A stretch of DNA of 64,000 nt from Chrysopilus asiliformis. Taxonomy: Eukaryota; Arthropoda; Insecta; Diptera; Rhagionidae. The stretch spans positions 75,180,585 to 75,244,584 of the forward strand of contig OZ035960.1 in assembly GCA_964034945.1 (NCBI GenBank), written 5' to 3'. Below are positions 30,273 through 40,619 of this stretch, in pieces. Below the pieces are notes generated by a model. It was given only the letters and a program-made list of their open reading frames with translations. It was not told where the DNA came from and did not search any database. Position 1 is the first letter of the stretch. The number at the start of each line of letters is the position of its first letter. Made by a program: the position numbers and the translations under genes.

Positions 30273-31252
30273 CAGTAAAACTTGCCTAATCGGGACACCG
30301 ACGGGACCGCGAATTCCTGTCCCGATTTCGAGGTGTCCTGATTAGAGAGGTTTGTAAAAAAGGCTTGTATGTAACACAAAATAAAGTACTATATTTGAGA
30401 AAAAAAACTTTTCATATAAAAATAATAAAAAATATTCATAACTCAAAAAAACTTCTAATTCAAGTAAGTTTGGTTTGATGCTTTGTTTCTTTTGAAATCT
30501 TCGCCCTAAGAGCTATTTCACAAGAGTTTAAATGTACTTATATTTCAGGTATATTGCATAGCGAAAATTTAGAAATATCAATAATTTGCTTTAAAGCAGA
30601 GGACATCTGCAGAGGACATTTACGTTTATAATTCTGAATGTACGCGGTTTTGCTGCTTTTCTAATTACAAGAAGTTTTTCTTTTTTTCCGGAAGCACTGC
30701 ATAATAGTGCCACAGTAATCCGTTCCTTCGATTGTTTCCCTCCAATGCACTTTTCATTTTTCAATACTAGGGATTTGCTTGGTGTTGCTCTGAAGAAAAG
30801 ACCAGTCTTATCTAAATTGTAGATGTTGTCTTTGGTGTACCCCTGACAAAGCGAATTAATAAACGCTTTGAATGAATTTACACAGCTCATATCTACATTC
30901 GCGCCTTCTCCACTCAAAATATGGAAAGCAATGTTATAGCGAATTTTGAATTTTTCCAGCCAACCATTGGAGGCTTGAAAATTATTTAAATTTAAAATTT
31001 TGGCTATCTGTAGTGCTTTGGATTGCAAGTGGGCAATCTAGTGATAATAGACTAGTTATTTTTATTATGTCCCGATTGAAGAGGTTCCAAGTACAAAGTA
31101 AGGAGGGCAAATTACTGTCCCGATTTCGAGGTGTCCCAATTCTGAGGTGTCCCGATTACAGAGGCTGTTGTTTATGGAAAATGCGAGGGAGGGCTTAGAG
31201 GGTGTCCCGATTTAGAGGTGTCCCGATTTGTGCCAATTAAGAGGTTCTACTG
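30273..31252 (-). mobile_element. Pogo/Tigger element, internally deleted
   Basis: The ends are CAGTAAAACTTGCCTAATCG and, inverted, CAGTAGAACCTCTTAATTGG, with TA on both sides (30271-30272, 31253-31254). The GGTGTCCCGATT phrase is repeated several times next to each end, a typical pogo/Tigger arrangement. The transposase remnant on the minus strand confirms the family. The right third was later copied in the tandem duplication at 31025-34117. Confidence 0.85.
30591..31028 (-). pseudogene. Tigger-type transposase fragment
   Basis: The 145-residue frame starts in the CENP-B-type DNA-binding domain (FQASNGWLEKFKIRYNI, residues ~18-34). It runs into the DDE domain with YNLDKTGLFFRATPSKSL (residues ~69-86; the DETG motif is DKTG here, first Asp retained, Glu changed to Lys) and QSKERITVALLCSASGKKE. 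The last ~15 residues are unrelated and the second and third catalytic acids are missing. Dead. Confidence 0.85.
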
Positions 31253-32570
31253 TATAACAATTTCTTTGGCATGTAGGATAGTATGTCACCAAGCGGTCGT
31301 GCACAACTATTCCTCTAGGTTAAAGTAAATTTCCTTATCTGCAATTCTTGTATTATATCCGCTAGAATCATTAAAATTTGGAATCTTGCACAAAATTTGG
31401 TCTTGGTGTGTTGTTGCATGTGTATTTTTAATAAAATTATTTTTGAATGACTTACAGAATGTGATGATAATAAATGATCGATGATTGTCTAAAGCAGGGG
31501 TCGGTAATAGGCGGCCTGCGGTCCGAATCCGGAATGCGGAGGGGAAATAAATGGACAGCCAAAAATATTTTTCTTTAATGCTATATTTGAATATAAAAAG
31601 AATTCCAACGTAGACTGCAATGTGTTTTTAACCATAATTAACCATAGGGCTAATTGGGCTACAGCCCAGGGGCGCCATACAGCCCAGGGGCGCCATCGAT
31701 CCGAGGCGATGAAAGTTTGATTGCTTTTTTTTAATTTTCTTTATATTTAGCGTATCTGTAATTTAAGTTAGTACTGTGTTCAATGTTATATTTTTTTCTC
31801 ATCCATATAAATCATGTATGTAAAATTCTCTCGTCGTTATTTTGGATCATGAATTATTCACACAGTTCTCTTTTTTAAAGTTTCTAAATGACAAGTGTTT
31901 TTTAGCAAACGAAATAAAAAAACAAATGAAGAGCAACGGAATTTTATTTATTTCCCGATTCAGTTTTGTCTGTGAATTTTCTTATATTATTATAAGAATA
32001 TAGGGATTTTAAAACGTAAAAATATATAAATTGTGTTTTAATGTAAGCGAGAACTATTTTATTATTCCGTAAAGTGTAGGTACTATTAAAAATTAATTAA
32101 TTGATATTTAAATTTATTAATAGTATTACGTTCCAGATATTACCGTAAAAATGAATCCGCAAAGGAAAAAGATGTCTGGGTATCAAAATCGTAAATTAGC
32201 CGAAGAAAAAAAAAGCTAAAGAAAATTTATTATTGACAAAAATTTCATCTTTGAAAAACTATTTTCAAACAAAAAATAATTCAACTGGCGAATCTTATGA
32301 TTTGAATATAAATAAAGAGACGGAGGAAGTACAAGAAATTGCTGCAGAGGAAGTGCAAGAAATTGGTGCAGAAAGTTGTTTGGAAGCCACGAAATTATTT
32401 TTTTTCGTCCAGAGCATATATAATTTTTTCGCTGCTTCAACTGGCCGTTGGGAAATATTGAAACGTCACTTATCTGTGAAATGTAAGATGCCAAAATCGC
32501 TGAGCAGCACTCGATGGTCAGCGCGTGCTGAATCAGTTCATGCTTTAGTTCTCGGATATGAATATTTTAA
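31025..32570 (+). repeat. 1546 bp tandem duplication, first unit
   Basis: Starts in the Tigger transposase region (CAAGTGGGCAATCTAGTGAT) and ends within the hAT coding region (GAATATTTTAAG). It is followed immediately by a second unit, 32571-34117, that is nearly identical. I see only a one-base T-run difference (33275 region) and a 2 bp difference (32331 versus 33876 region). The breakpoint in the middle of two elements shows the duplication came after both insertions. Confidence 0.9.
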
Positions 32571-32601
32571 GCAAGTGGGCAATCTAGTGATAATAGACTA
32601 G
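32233..32601 (+). pseudogene. hAT transposase fragment, first (truncated) copy
   Basis: An open frame that matches the N-terminal part of the hAT ORF in the second unit (TKISSLKNYFQTKNNSTGES... and STRWSARAESVHALVLGYEY). It ends at the duplication joint, where the reading runs into the copied Tigger tail. Here the frame is continuous through the region that has lost 2 bp in the other copy. Confidence 0.8.
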
Positions 32602-34117
32602 TTATTTTTATTATGTCCCGATTGAAGAGGTTCCAAGTACAAAGTAAGGAGGGCAAATTACTGTCCCGATTTCGAGGTGTCCCAATTCTGAGGTGTCCCG
32701 ATTACAGAGGCTGTTGTTTATGGAAAATGCGAGGGAGGGCTTAGAGGGTGTCCCGATTTAGAGGTGTCCCGATTTGTGCCAATTAAGAGGTTCTACTGTA
32801 TAACAATTTCTTTGGCATGTAGGATAGTATGTCACCAAGCGGTCGTGCACAACTATTCCTCTAGGTTAAAGTAAATTTCCTTATCTGCAATTCTTGTATT
32901 ATATCCGCTAGAATCATTAAAATTTGGAATCTTGCACAAAATTTGGTCTTGGTGTGTTGTTGCATGTGTATTTTTAATAAAATTATTTTTGAATGACTTA
33001 CAGAATGTGATGATAATAAATGATCGATGATTGTCTAAAGCAGGGGTCGGTAATAGGCGGCCTGCGGTCCGAATCCGGAATGCGGAGGGGAAATAAATGG
33101 ACAGCCAAAAATATTTTTCTTTAATGCTATATTTGAATATAAAAAGAATTCCAACGTAGACTGCAATGTGTTTTTAACCATAATTAACCATAGGGCTAAT
33201 TGGGCTACAGCCCAGGGGCGCCATACAGCCCAGGGGCGCCATCGATCCGAGGCGATGAAAGTTTGATTGCTTTTTTTTTAATTTTCTTTATATTTAGCGT
33301 ATCTGTAATTTAAGTTAGTACTGTGTTCAATGTTATATTTTTTTCTCATCCATATAAATCATGTATGTAAAATTCTCTCGTCGTTATTTTGGATCATGAA
33401 TTATTCACACAGTTCTCTTTTTTAAAGTTTCTAAATGACAAGTGTTTTTTAGCAAACGAAATAAAAAAACAAATGAAGAGCAACGGAATTTTATTTATTT
33501 CCCGATTCAGTTTTGTCTGTGAATTTTCTTATATTATTATAAGAATATAGGGATTTTAAAACGTAAAAATATATAAATTGTGTTTTAATGTAAGCGAGAA
33601 CTATTTTATTATTCCGTAAAGTGTAGGTACTATTAAAAATTAATTAATTGATATTTAAATTTATTAATAGTATTACGTTCCAGATATTACCGTAAAAATG
33701 AATCCGCAAAGGAAAAAGATGTCTGGGTATCAAAATCGTAAATTAGCCGAAGAAAAAAAAAGCTAAAGAAAATTTATTATTGACAAAAATTTCATCTTTG
33801 AAAAACTATTTTCAAACAAAAAATAATTCAACTGGCGAATCTTATGATTTGAATATAAATAAAGAGACGGAGGAAACAAGAAATTGCTGCAGAGGAAGTG
33901 CAAGAAATTGGTGCAGAAAGTTGTTTGGAAGCCACGAAATTATTTTTTTTCGTCCAGAGCATATATAATTTTTTCGCTGCTTCAACTGGCCGTTGGGAAA
34001 TATTGAAACGTCACTTATCTGTGAAATGTAAGATGCCAAAATCGCTGAGCAGCACTCGATGGTCAGCGCGTGCTGAATCAGTTCATGCTTTAGTTCTCGG
34101 ATATGAATATTTTAAGC
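32571..34117 (+). repeat. 1546 bp tandem duplication, second unit
   Basis: Second copy of 31025-32570; continues past 34117 into the remainder of the hAT element. It holds hAT-type end sequence CAGGGGTCGGTAATAGGCGG (about 33041-33060; also 31495) and a second hAT-like end rich in CAGCCCAGGGGCGCC (about 33209-33240). Confidence 0.9.
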
Positions 34118-35040
34118 ATGCTCTTAATGATATATCTACAAATTTAACAGAGAAATGTTCCATTAGAATTGAAGCAGAAGGTTTGGAAAAGCAGTTTAAT
34201 TCTCTCGAAACTGGTTTTATACTTTCATTTTGGAATGATATTCTGGAAACTATGAATAAAATTAATGTTAGCCTACAAAAAGTTGAAATTGAAATTGAAA
34301 CAGTGGTTAAATTATACAGTTCATTGGAAACATATATTGAAGAACGTCGAAATATAGATTCATTTAATTATTACAAAAAGAAAGGAGAAGATCTATCGGG
34401 ATGTTTTGAATTTAAAACTGCAAGAACTGTTAAAATAAAAAATCAGTTCGATGAAGGGACATCAGCCGACACACAATTTGATAAAAATAGTAATTTCCGT
34501 ATAAATATTTTTTATGTAGTTATTGATAAACTTTTGTCAGAAATAAAAAAACGGAAATCTGCATATGATCGCATTGCCACTAAATTTGGAATTTTAATGA
34601 ATTTAAAACATTTCGACGAAAATATGATACGAGAAAAAGCAACTATTTTATATAAAGATTACCCAGATGATCTTGAATATGGTCTAATCGAGGAATGTTT
34701 ACATTTTAAACATGTAAATTTAATATCCGATAACTTAACAGCATTATCTATATCTGAGCAAATTTTAAGAACAATAATTAAATCGCAAATTGAATGCACT
34801 TTTCCCAATATAACAACAGCTCTACGAATATATTTAAGTATCGCCTGTACAAATTGTAGTGGAGAAAGGTCGTTTTCAACTCTCAAGCGCATAAAAAATC
34901 ATCTAAGATCATCTATAGGACAATACAAATTAAATAATTTAAGTATTTTATCAATAGAATCGGATGTCCTAGAGAAACTGGATCACAAGAAAATTATAGA
35001 TAAATTTGCCCACAATAAATGCCGCAAAAGAAATATTTAA
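33699..35040 (+). pseudogene. hAT transposase (ZMYM/TTF-finger, DUF4371 type), internally deleted
   Basis: A plausible start MNPQRKKMSG at 33699 is followed by an early stop; the next piece (from 33781) is broken by a 2 bp loss near 33876. From 33898 the frame is open for 380 residues. It includes SSTRWSARAESVHALVLGYE (part of the RNase-H-like catalytic core) and the C-terminal hAT dimerisation region LRIYLSIACTNCSGERSFST then LKRIKNHLRSSI (residues ~315-346). The zinc finger and the first half of the catalytic domain, with at least one acidic residue, are missing. This matches an internally deleted copy of a ~600-800 residue transposase. Confidence 0.8.
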
Positions 35041-35164
35041 ATTAATATTTAATTCACATATTTATAAAATTTTTTGAATTTTCTTTTGCGTAAATATATA
35101 TTTAAGTTTTGAATTAAAGAATATTTTAAAAAATAAAATTGAATTTTTACAATAAAACTATATA

Positions 35165-36827
35165 CAGTGGGTCAATAAAGAAGTCGGACACTCTTGACTT
35201 TAGTTTTCAAGAGGCATAAAATAACACAACGTTGCCTTTGAAGGAAAAAACGTATATTTTTTCTAAAATGTACAATATTCTGTAATAAAAAACATAAAAA
35301 ATAATAACGAAATTGAAATTCATTTTCACATAAAAAAACAAAAACTCTAAAATTAAGAAAAATCCCTGCTAAAAAAGAACTCGGACGTATGGCAACACTT
35401 CATATTTTCTGTCTTTTTAATAGGGGGATTCCCCTCTTTTCCACTTGTGTTAATTTATTTTTGTGTTGTTGAAATATATCGGTTTGTTGCAATTAAGAAT
35501 AAACAGAAGTAAAATGGGAAGGCAACGCGGTCAAACGTCATTGCCCATCAGAGAACTTGTGATAAAATATTTTAATGAGGGAAAATCAGTTCGTGCTATT
35601 GGGGAATTAATAAATAGATCGCATTCGACCGTTCACGATATAATTAAACGTTTTAAGCAGACCAAATCTGTTGAAAATAAACAAAAATCTGGAAGGCCTA
35701 AAATATTCTCAACATCAGATGAGCGTTGGATCGTACTAAAAATTAAGAAAAATCCAAACTTGAGTGCTCCAAAATTAGCCGCGGAAGTGTTACAACATCT
35801 TGACAAAAATGTTCATCCTGAAACCTTAAGATTGATTTTGCGAAGGGATAATTTCCATGGAAGGGTGGCCCGCAAAAAACCACTTGTAAACAAGCGAAAC
35901 AAAATAAAGAGGCTGCAGTTTGCAAAAACATACAAAAATGCAGATTTTCCATTTTGGAAAAACGTCATATTCTCAGATGAGAGTAAATTTAATTTATTTC
36001 GATCAGATGGTCAAGCTTACGTATGGCGGAGGCCCAATGAGGAACTGCGAGAATGTAACTTACGAGCCACTGTAAAACATGGTGGTGGGTCTGTGATGGT
36101 TTGGGGATGCATGTCCGCCGCAGGACCAGGAAAGCTTTGCGTTATTGATGGAATTATGGACCAGATGAAATATTTAACCATTTTGAAAGAAAATTTGAAA
36201 ACAAGTGCTGAAAAATTAGAATTAAAAGATCATTTCTACTTCTACCAGGACAACGATCCTAAACATAAAGCTCTCAACGTGCGTATGTGGCTGCTTTATA
36301 ATTGCCCACATGTGTTAGAAACTCCTCCACAATCACCGGACCTTAACGTAATCGAGCACTTGTGGGCTTATTTAGAAAATCAGCTGAAAAAATACACAAT
36401 TTCAAACAAAAAACAGCTGGAAACGATACTTATTGATGAATGGGCAAAAATTGATCCTGCTTTATGTAAAAAGCTTGTGGAATCAATGCCAAAAAGATTG
36501 AAAGCTGTTAAAAACAATAAAGGACTGCCAACAAAATATTAAATATTGGTTATGTGTCATAAAATGGGCATGAATTTTGGTTAAGAAGAAATGTCCGAGT
36601 TCTTTTTTGGCAGGGATTTTTCTTAATTTTAGAGTTTTTGTTTTTTTATGTGAAAATGAATTTCAATTTCGTTATTATTTTTTATGTTTTTTATTACAGA
36701 ATATTGTACATTTATATTGTACATTTAAGAAAAAATATACGTTATTTCCTTCAAAGGCAACGTTGTGTTATTTTATGCCTCTTGAAAACTAAAGTCAAGA
36801 GTGTCCGACTTCTTTATTGACCCACTG
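35165..36827 (+). mobile_element. Tc1 transposon, apparently intact, long IR/DR ends
   Basis: 1663 bp, flanked by TA (35163-35164 and 36828-36829). The terminal inverted repeats are ~220-235 bp and nearly identical; the right one has an extra 13 bp partial repeat and a few substitutions. Each arm carries two similar sites, outer AATAAAGAAGTCGGACACTC and inner AAAAAAGAACTCGGAC, in direct orientation about 190 bp apart. This is the IR/DR layout of transposase-binding sites in some Tc1 elements. A full-length transposase gene lies between. It is inserted in the right end of a hAT element. Confidence 0.9.
35514..36542 (+). CDS. Tc1-family DD34E transposase, full length
   Basis: 342 residues from ATG 35514 (MGRQRGQTSLP). 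I prefer this start to the in-frame ATG at 35463 because the 17 extra residues match nothing in the family and 340-345 residues is the usual length. The N-terminal paired-type helix-turn-helix is followed by a GRPK linker (NKQKSGRPK). The catalytic triad is D155 in FSDESKF, D246 in YQDNDPKH and E281 in NVIEHLW, with exactly 34 residues between the second Asp and the Glu. The GGGSVMVWG glycine box is present. No stop or frameshift is seen. It should cut and paste at TA by a DDE mechanism. Given matching ends, the element may still be mobile. Confidence 0.93.
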   Translation: MGRQRGQTSLPIRELVIKYFNEGKSVRAIGELINRSHSTVHDIIKRFKQTKSVENKQKSGRPKIFSTSDERWIVLKIKKNPNLSAPKLAAEVLQHLDKNVHPETLRLILRRDNFHGRVARKKPLVNKRNKIKRLQFAKTYKNADFPFWKNVIFSDESKFNLFRSDGQAYVWRRPNEELRECNLRATVKHGGGSVMVWGCMSAAGPGKLCVIDGIMDQMKYLTILKENLKTSAEKLELKDHFYFYQDNDPKHKALNVRMWLLYNCPHVLETPPQSPDLNVIEHLWAYLENQLKKYTISNKKQLETILIDEWAKIDPALCKKLVESMPKRLKAVKNNKGLPTKY

Positions 36828-36884
36828 TAGGGGCGCAAAATTTTTTTTAGCCCAGGGCGCTCAAACTTGTTAATACGGCTCTGT

Positions 36885-37032
36885 CCACATACATATGTGA
36901 AACTTCGTTCTCAAATTGATATCGCTCAAGATTAACTGATCTTCATCTTGATAACACTCTGCGTATTAGTTGTTCTTCAAGAGTACAAAATTTAAAAAAA
37001 AAACTGGCTCAGGACAAGAATTGTCATTTCTC
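36885..37032 (+). pseudogene. hAT (GTF2IRD2/SPIN-like) transposase C-terminal scrap
   Basis: One frame reads TYICETSFSN, a stop, then RLTDLHLDNTLRISCSSRVQ. This is the last part of the hAT dimerisation domain in the BED-finger type of hAT transposase (TYlCE..FS...RLTDeHLe..LRia). It directly follows the right end of the other hAT element. It may be the tail of an outer hAT whose left end is the CAGGGGTCGG...GCGGCCTGCGG motif at ~33041. Confidence 0.6.
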
Positions 37033-37156
37033 TCAAATTGTATTATCTATAATATATTTAAAAGGCAAAGCGATTTTGTATGGATTTCTTTCGACAGAGC
37101 TCGCAGTTCCTATTGAACCGATTTTGATGATTCTTTTTTTTTAAATGAAAGCTCTA

Positions 37157-37428
37157 CACTCAGAAAAATGTCCAGGTCAACTTTTTGTCAGGTTAACTCT
37201 GACCTTACAGAGGTGTCTGTAAGCCAGCTAGCGGTCAGAGTTAACCTATCTAAGGTCAACTCGTGCAGCTCTCAATGCCCTACTTCACCTGCTGGTGGCT
37301 TAATTTCAGAATTTCTCCGACCGCAGGTCAACTCAGTTTTACTTGCCCACATGCAGGCGAACGCGCGCCTGCCCGAGGCCAATTACGCCGTATGTAGGTC
37401 GTCGAGTTAGCCTCCATTTTTCTGAGTG
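37157..37428. mobile_element. 272 bp MITE with TA target duplication
   Basis: Inverted ends CACTCAGAAAAATG and CATTTTTCTGAGTG, flanked by TA (37155-37156, 37429-37430). The uninterrupted site AGCTCTATAGCTGTAG exists in the other Helitron-B copies (e.g. 12650 region, minus strand), confirming the insertion. It is GC-richer than its surroundings. An internal inverted pair GGTTAACTCTGACC / GGTCAGAGTTAACC gives a second stem. TA duplications point to the Tc1/mariner superfamily. The 80-residue frame inside is chance. Confidence 0.8.
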
Positions 37429-37559
37429 TATAGCTGTAGATATGTCCGTTTTATTTTTTTTTAAATTTTGAATAATACTTTATTAGTGATTTGCCTTTCA
37501 AAATTATCAATATGCCGCTAACTAAGTCTTCAATGTTAAAACGACATTCCATACTGTCT

Positions 37560-37790
37560 GATCAGCGCAGTGAGTTAGAAGTTGGACTACCATGCGCCAG
37601 GCACCGGGTTCAATTCTTATCGGTGACAAAATTCTTTTTTTTCTTTTCAAATTCTTTTTTGTTGATTTATTTACTTTTTTTAATACTTTATTACTTAATT
37701 TATCTTTAAGTTTACATTTTTACTCCTGAATAAGTGTTAGACTTATGCGCCAGATGTGCGGGTTCGATTCCGAGTGGTGACAAAATGTTT
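37560..37790 (+). repeat. Two tRNA-like B-box modules in Helitron-B
   Basis: The first holds CGCAGTGAGTTAGAAGTTGG (A-box-like) and GGGTTCAATTC; the second holds a perfect GGTTCGATTCC. Each is followed by GGTGACAAA and a long T run (37628-37640, 37788-37798) that would end pol III transcription. Spacing between A-like and B boxes (~30-40 bp) suits a tRNA-derived SINE, but no complete cloverleaf is visible. Confidence 0.55.
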
Positions 37791-38595
37791 TTTTTTAATT
37801 TTTTTTACCTTAAATTATTTATTTTATTTATATTATATTTCTTTAGGCGCGTTGGGCGATTTTTGAATGGGTAAAATCTCATGAGTTCGCGTCACCGACA
37901 TGCTAATTTAACAGCTTAAGACTGCTGATTCACTTTCATTTGATTTTTTTATACAGAAAAAACTGATTTTTTTTTGGAAGACAGTTCCGAGCAAAATAAA
38001 ATTAGCGAGGAAATTTCTGAATAGCACATAGCTATCTTACACAACAAAAAAACGATTTTTTTTTTTGAAAATTTCATACGGCAAAATAAAATGAGACAGA
38101 AAATTTCTGAACAGCACGTGACTTTGTTATACAACAAAAAATCGTTTTTTTTGTAAAATATACAGCAAAATAAAATTACACAGAAAATTTCTGAACAGCA
38201 CGTGCTATTCTTATACAGAAAAAATTAAATATCTCTAGCCATTTTTTGTGTAAGAAAATCATGTGCTGCTCAGGAATTCAAACCTTAATATGCATATTGA
38301 CTTTTATTTGAAATTTACTGTTTATTAGCATATATTTTCGAAATTTCAGGTTGAAAAATATATAGGTATAAATACACGACAAAATAATTATTAAAATTTC
38401 CCTTTTTTGGGTTAACTATATGCATTTGACTCGAGGCCGAAGGCCGAGTAAAGAGGAAGGCGAGAGCTGAAATATATTTAAATAATTTTATGTAACATCT
38501 CCATACATCAAATTCCAACAATTCAAGCGTGAGGGGCGAGGCCGAAGGCCTGCGGAAGGGGGATGAACCGCGAAGCGGTTCGGGGCGCAGCCCCC

Positions 38596-38690
38596 ATTAT
38601 TATTATTATTATTATGAAACTTTATAATTTATATTATATTCTATTAAATAATTTACCTTAAACGGCTTAAACTGTGTTTTTAATAACAAA
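38596..38690. repeat. ATT microsatellite and AT-rich flank
   Basis: About seven ATT units at 38595-38615 follow the Helitron-B 3' end. Confidence 0.6.
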
Positions 38691-38693
38691 ATA

Positions 38694-39539
38694 AGTTGCG
38701 TTTTTTTGAATGTTCTAGAACACAGAACATTAAAAAAACGATCCAGAGTAAATGGGAAATTTCATCGAATTCAATCGCAACTGACTTCACGTTGGTTACA
38801 TCAGTAGGCCGTTACTGTTGTATTTTTTCAAATTATGACATATATAGGCAAAATAATTCATTTAAATCCGAGACTTCTGTTAAAAAATGCGAAGTTAATT
38901 CGTTTCGTTTTACGTTGAGTTTATCGAAATTGTCATTCGAGATACATAAATTAAAAAAAAAACACAGCTGTGATTATTTTGGTTTTATTTTGTACTGACT
39001 AAAATGAATGTACGTGTAAATAAGCCTGTCACAGAATGGATAAACAGCTGGCGCTGCGACCGTTCTTGACTCGTTGTCCTTTGCAGATTTATACACGCAA
39101 AAAAGTTTTCGAGCGCCCCAATAGTAGTTCTTGCTAAAATATTTAAAGATGTCAAATCTTCGAACACATTCTGGAAGGCAAATTTCTTTCTTCTTGAATT
39201 TTCAAATTCTTCTTTCCGGGCTGCCATATACGGCGTACACTTTAAAACAAAATCTATTAAAAAAGTACTTATAATTTTATTTTGTACTCACGATTCGCCA
39301 TCTCCCATGATTAAAACTATTTCCGCTGTCGAACAGAACCAAAGAACCACCAACACAAAATCCTCAATTGAGAATAAAATGTCAGATTTATTATATTGAA
39401 GTTAGCAGCATTTCATTACCGTACATTACCGTATAAAATTTCCCTTTGTTCCAAACGTTGTTCGAGGTGAAAAGGTGGTGCAGGATTTTGTATGGAAAGC
39501 TTGTTCTGAACGGCTTCAGAACATTAAAAAAACGCAACT
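38694..39539. mobile_element. Possible inverted-repeat element, 846 bp
   Basis: The ends AGTTGCGTTTTTTTGAATGT and, inverted, AGTTGCGTTTTTTTAATGTT agree over ~21 bp with one gap. ATA is present on both sides, too short to be decisive. A minus-strand frame (39227-38985, starting MAARKEEFENS) is preceded by an ATG and GTGAGTAC, which resembles a splice donor (39280-39310), but no protein family is recognised. Confidence 0.45.
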
Positions 39540-40101
39540 ATAAATACATTTATTAACTAATGTTTAAGTTTTTTTGGACCTTGAAACTTTTTTTTCAAAT
39601 TATCCGGACCTCCATAGAAACTAATTGCCTCTATGTGGTGTACATTCTGCCTATATTGCTCCAAATGACGTCTCAAACATTACGAAGCAATTCACCACTT
39701 TATACTAAACCGTATTCTCGGAATTAGATTATGGAAATATCCGAAACATAACAAAACATTACGTTTTGGATTTATCCGAAACGTTCAAATGTTACTTTTC
39801 GTAACGTTTGTGTGCTGTGAGTTATCGTTTCGCGTCCGTTGTTTATTGTTATTCGATGCGGTTATAATTTTAATCGTGTAATAAGCATAGTACGGAGAAT
39901 AATTCTTTTTCATTCATTCATTTGCAAATGATTGGCACAAGAATTTAAGTTTTCATTCACTCATGAATTTTATTTTTCCATTCTCGTATTTTTAAAATTC
40001 TTTTCGCGAATGGAATTGGAAATTTTAGGAATGAAAAAATAAAATTCGCTCACTTGATCGCAAAAGAATGTTCAATTTATCGCAAAAGAATGTTTCTGGA
40101 A
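39540..40101. other. Unassigned interval
   Basis: Contains GTATTCTCGGAATTAG and several CCGAAACGTT-type motifs (39710-39790) that recur near 46060-46185. There the sequence ends CCGAGAATAGCCACCCTGG, which looks like a transposon end, so both stretches may derive from one element family. No coding signal. Confidence 0.35.
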
Positions 40102-40619
40102 TCCTATAATATAATACGAGGAATGTCTGTCTGTCTGTCTGTCTGCACAAACGATCTCGAAAACCCGCCTAATGATTTTCATGAAACTTGGGGGTTATGG
40201 ATTTTCGGGGACAAGGAATCGATCTAGATAGGTCTCACTCCTGAGAAAATTCCCCTCGACACCCCTCGCCTGGTATCTTCGAATTGGGTGGTCCGATCTT
40301 AATGAAACTTTACAGTATTACTAAGGGGGCTAAGGCCTTTCGATTTTTCCACTACAAACCTGACTTTTTCCTCCCCTCGATAACCCTCACCTGGTGTCTC
40401 AAAACAACGTTTCAAAAACGGTGACAGCGATTACTCAATAACCACTTAACCGATTTCTATGAAATTTTGTTATCGCGCGTTAGCTTTAGTTCTAGCTTTC
40501 TAGGTCGGGAGTTTAAAAACTCTAGAAAAGCTCTGTAAAGATAACGTGAATTTAGTTTTTCCCCAAAAATCAGCAAAAGTAGGATTTTGAGGTCGCCGAG
40601 CATGGCTCGGTCTTCCTGG
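40102..40619 (+). mobile_element. Helitron-D, short non-autonomous
   Basis: 5' TCCTATAATATAATACGAGG after an A, then a GTCT microsatellite (40125-40145) and AACGATCTCGAAAACCCGCC. The 3' hairpin CCGAGC-ATG-GCTCGG is followed by TCTTCCTGG (CTRR type) and T. About 518 bp, no gene. The hairpin plus CTGG end and A/T flanks fit a Helitron. Confidence 0.65.

Larger units (their letters stand above)
33187..36884 (+). mobile_element. hAT element carrying the transposase above, split by Tc1
   Basis: The left end (near 33187, TAGGGCTAATTGGGCTACAG then CCCAGGGGCGCC) and right end (36830-36884, GGGCGCAAAA...TAGCCCAGGGCGCTC...ACGGCTCTG) form an imperfect inverted pair. They are of the CAGGGCCGTATTAA... 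GCGCCCTGGGC type used by this hAT group. I could not find an 8 bp target duplication. The Tc1 element lies inside, just before the right end. Confidence 0.6.
37046..38595 (+). mobile_element. Helitron-B, shorter plus-strand copy
   Basis: Starts TCTATAATATATTTAAAAGG after an A and ends with the hairpins GAACCGC-GAA-GCGGTTC and GGGGC-GCA-GCCCC. The CTAG is replaced by CCATTATTATT. It lacks the large nested block seen in the two minus-strand composites (their 5576-11795 and 41176-44797), so it shows the basic family layout. It carries two tRNA-like modules (37560-37630, 37715-37790) and a 272 bp MITE. Not coding. Confidence 0.8.

Noticed and set aside
38985..39227. Minus-strand ORF with an upstream GTGAGTAC donor-like site
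   Set aside because: No acceptor gives a longer frame with a recognisable domain; kept only as a remark under the 38694-39539 element.
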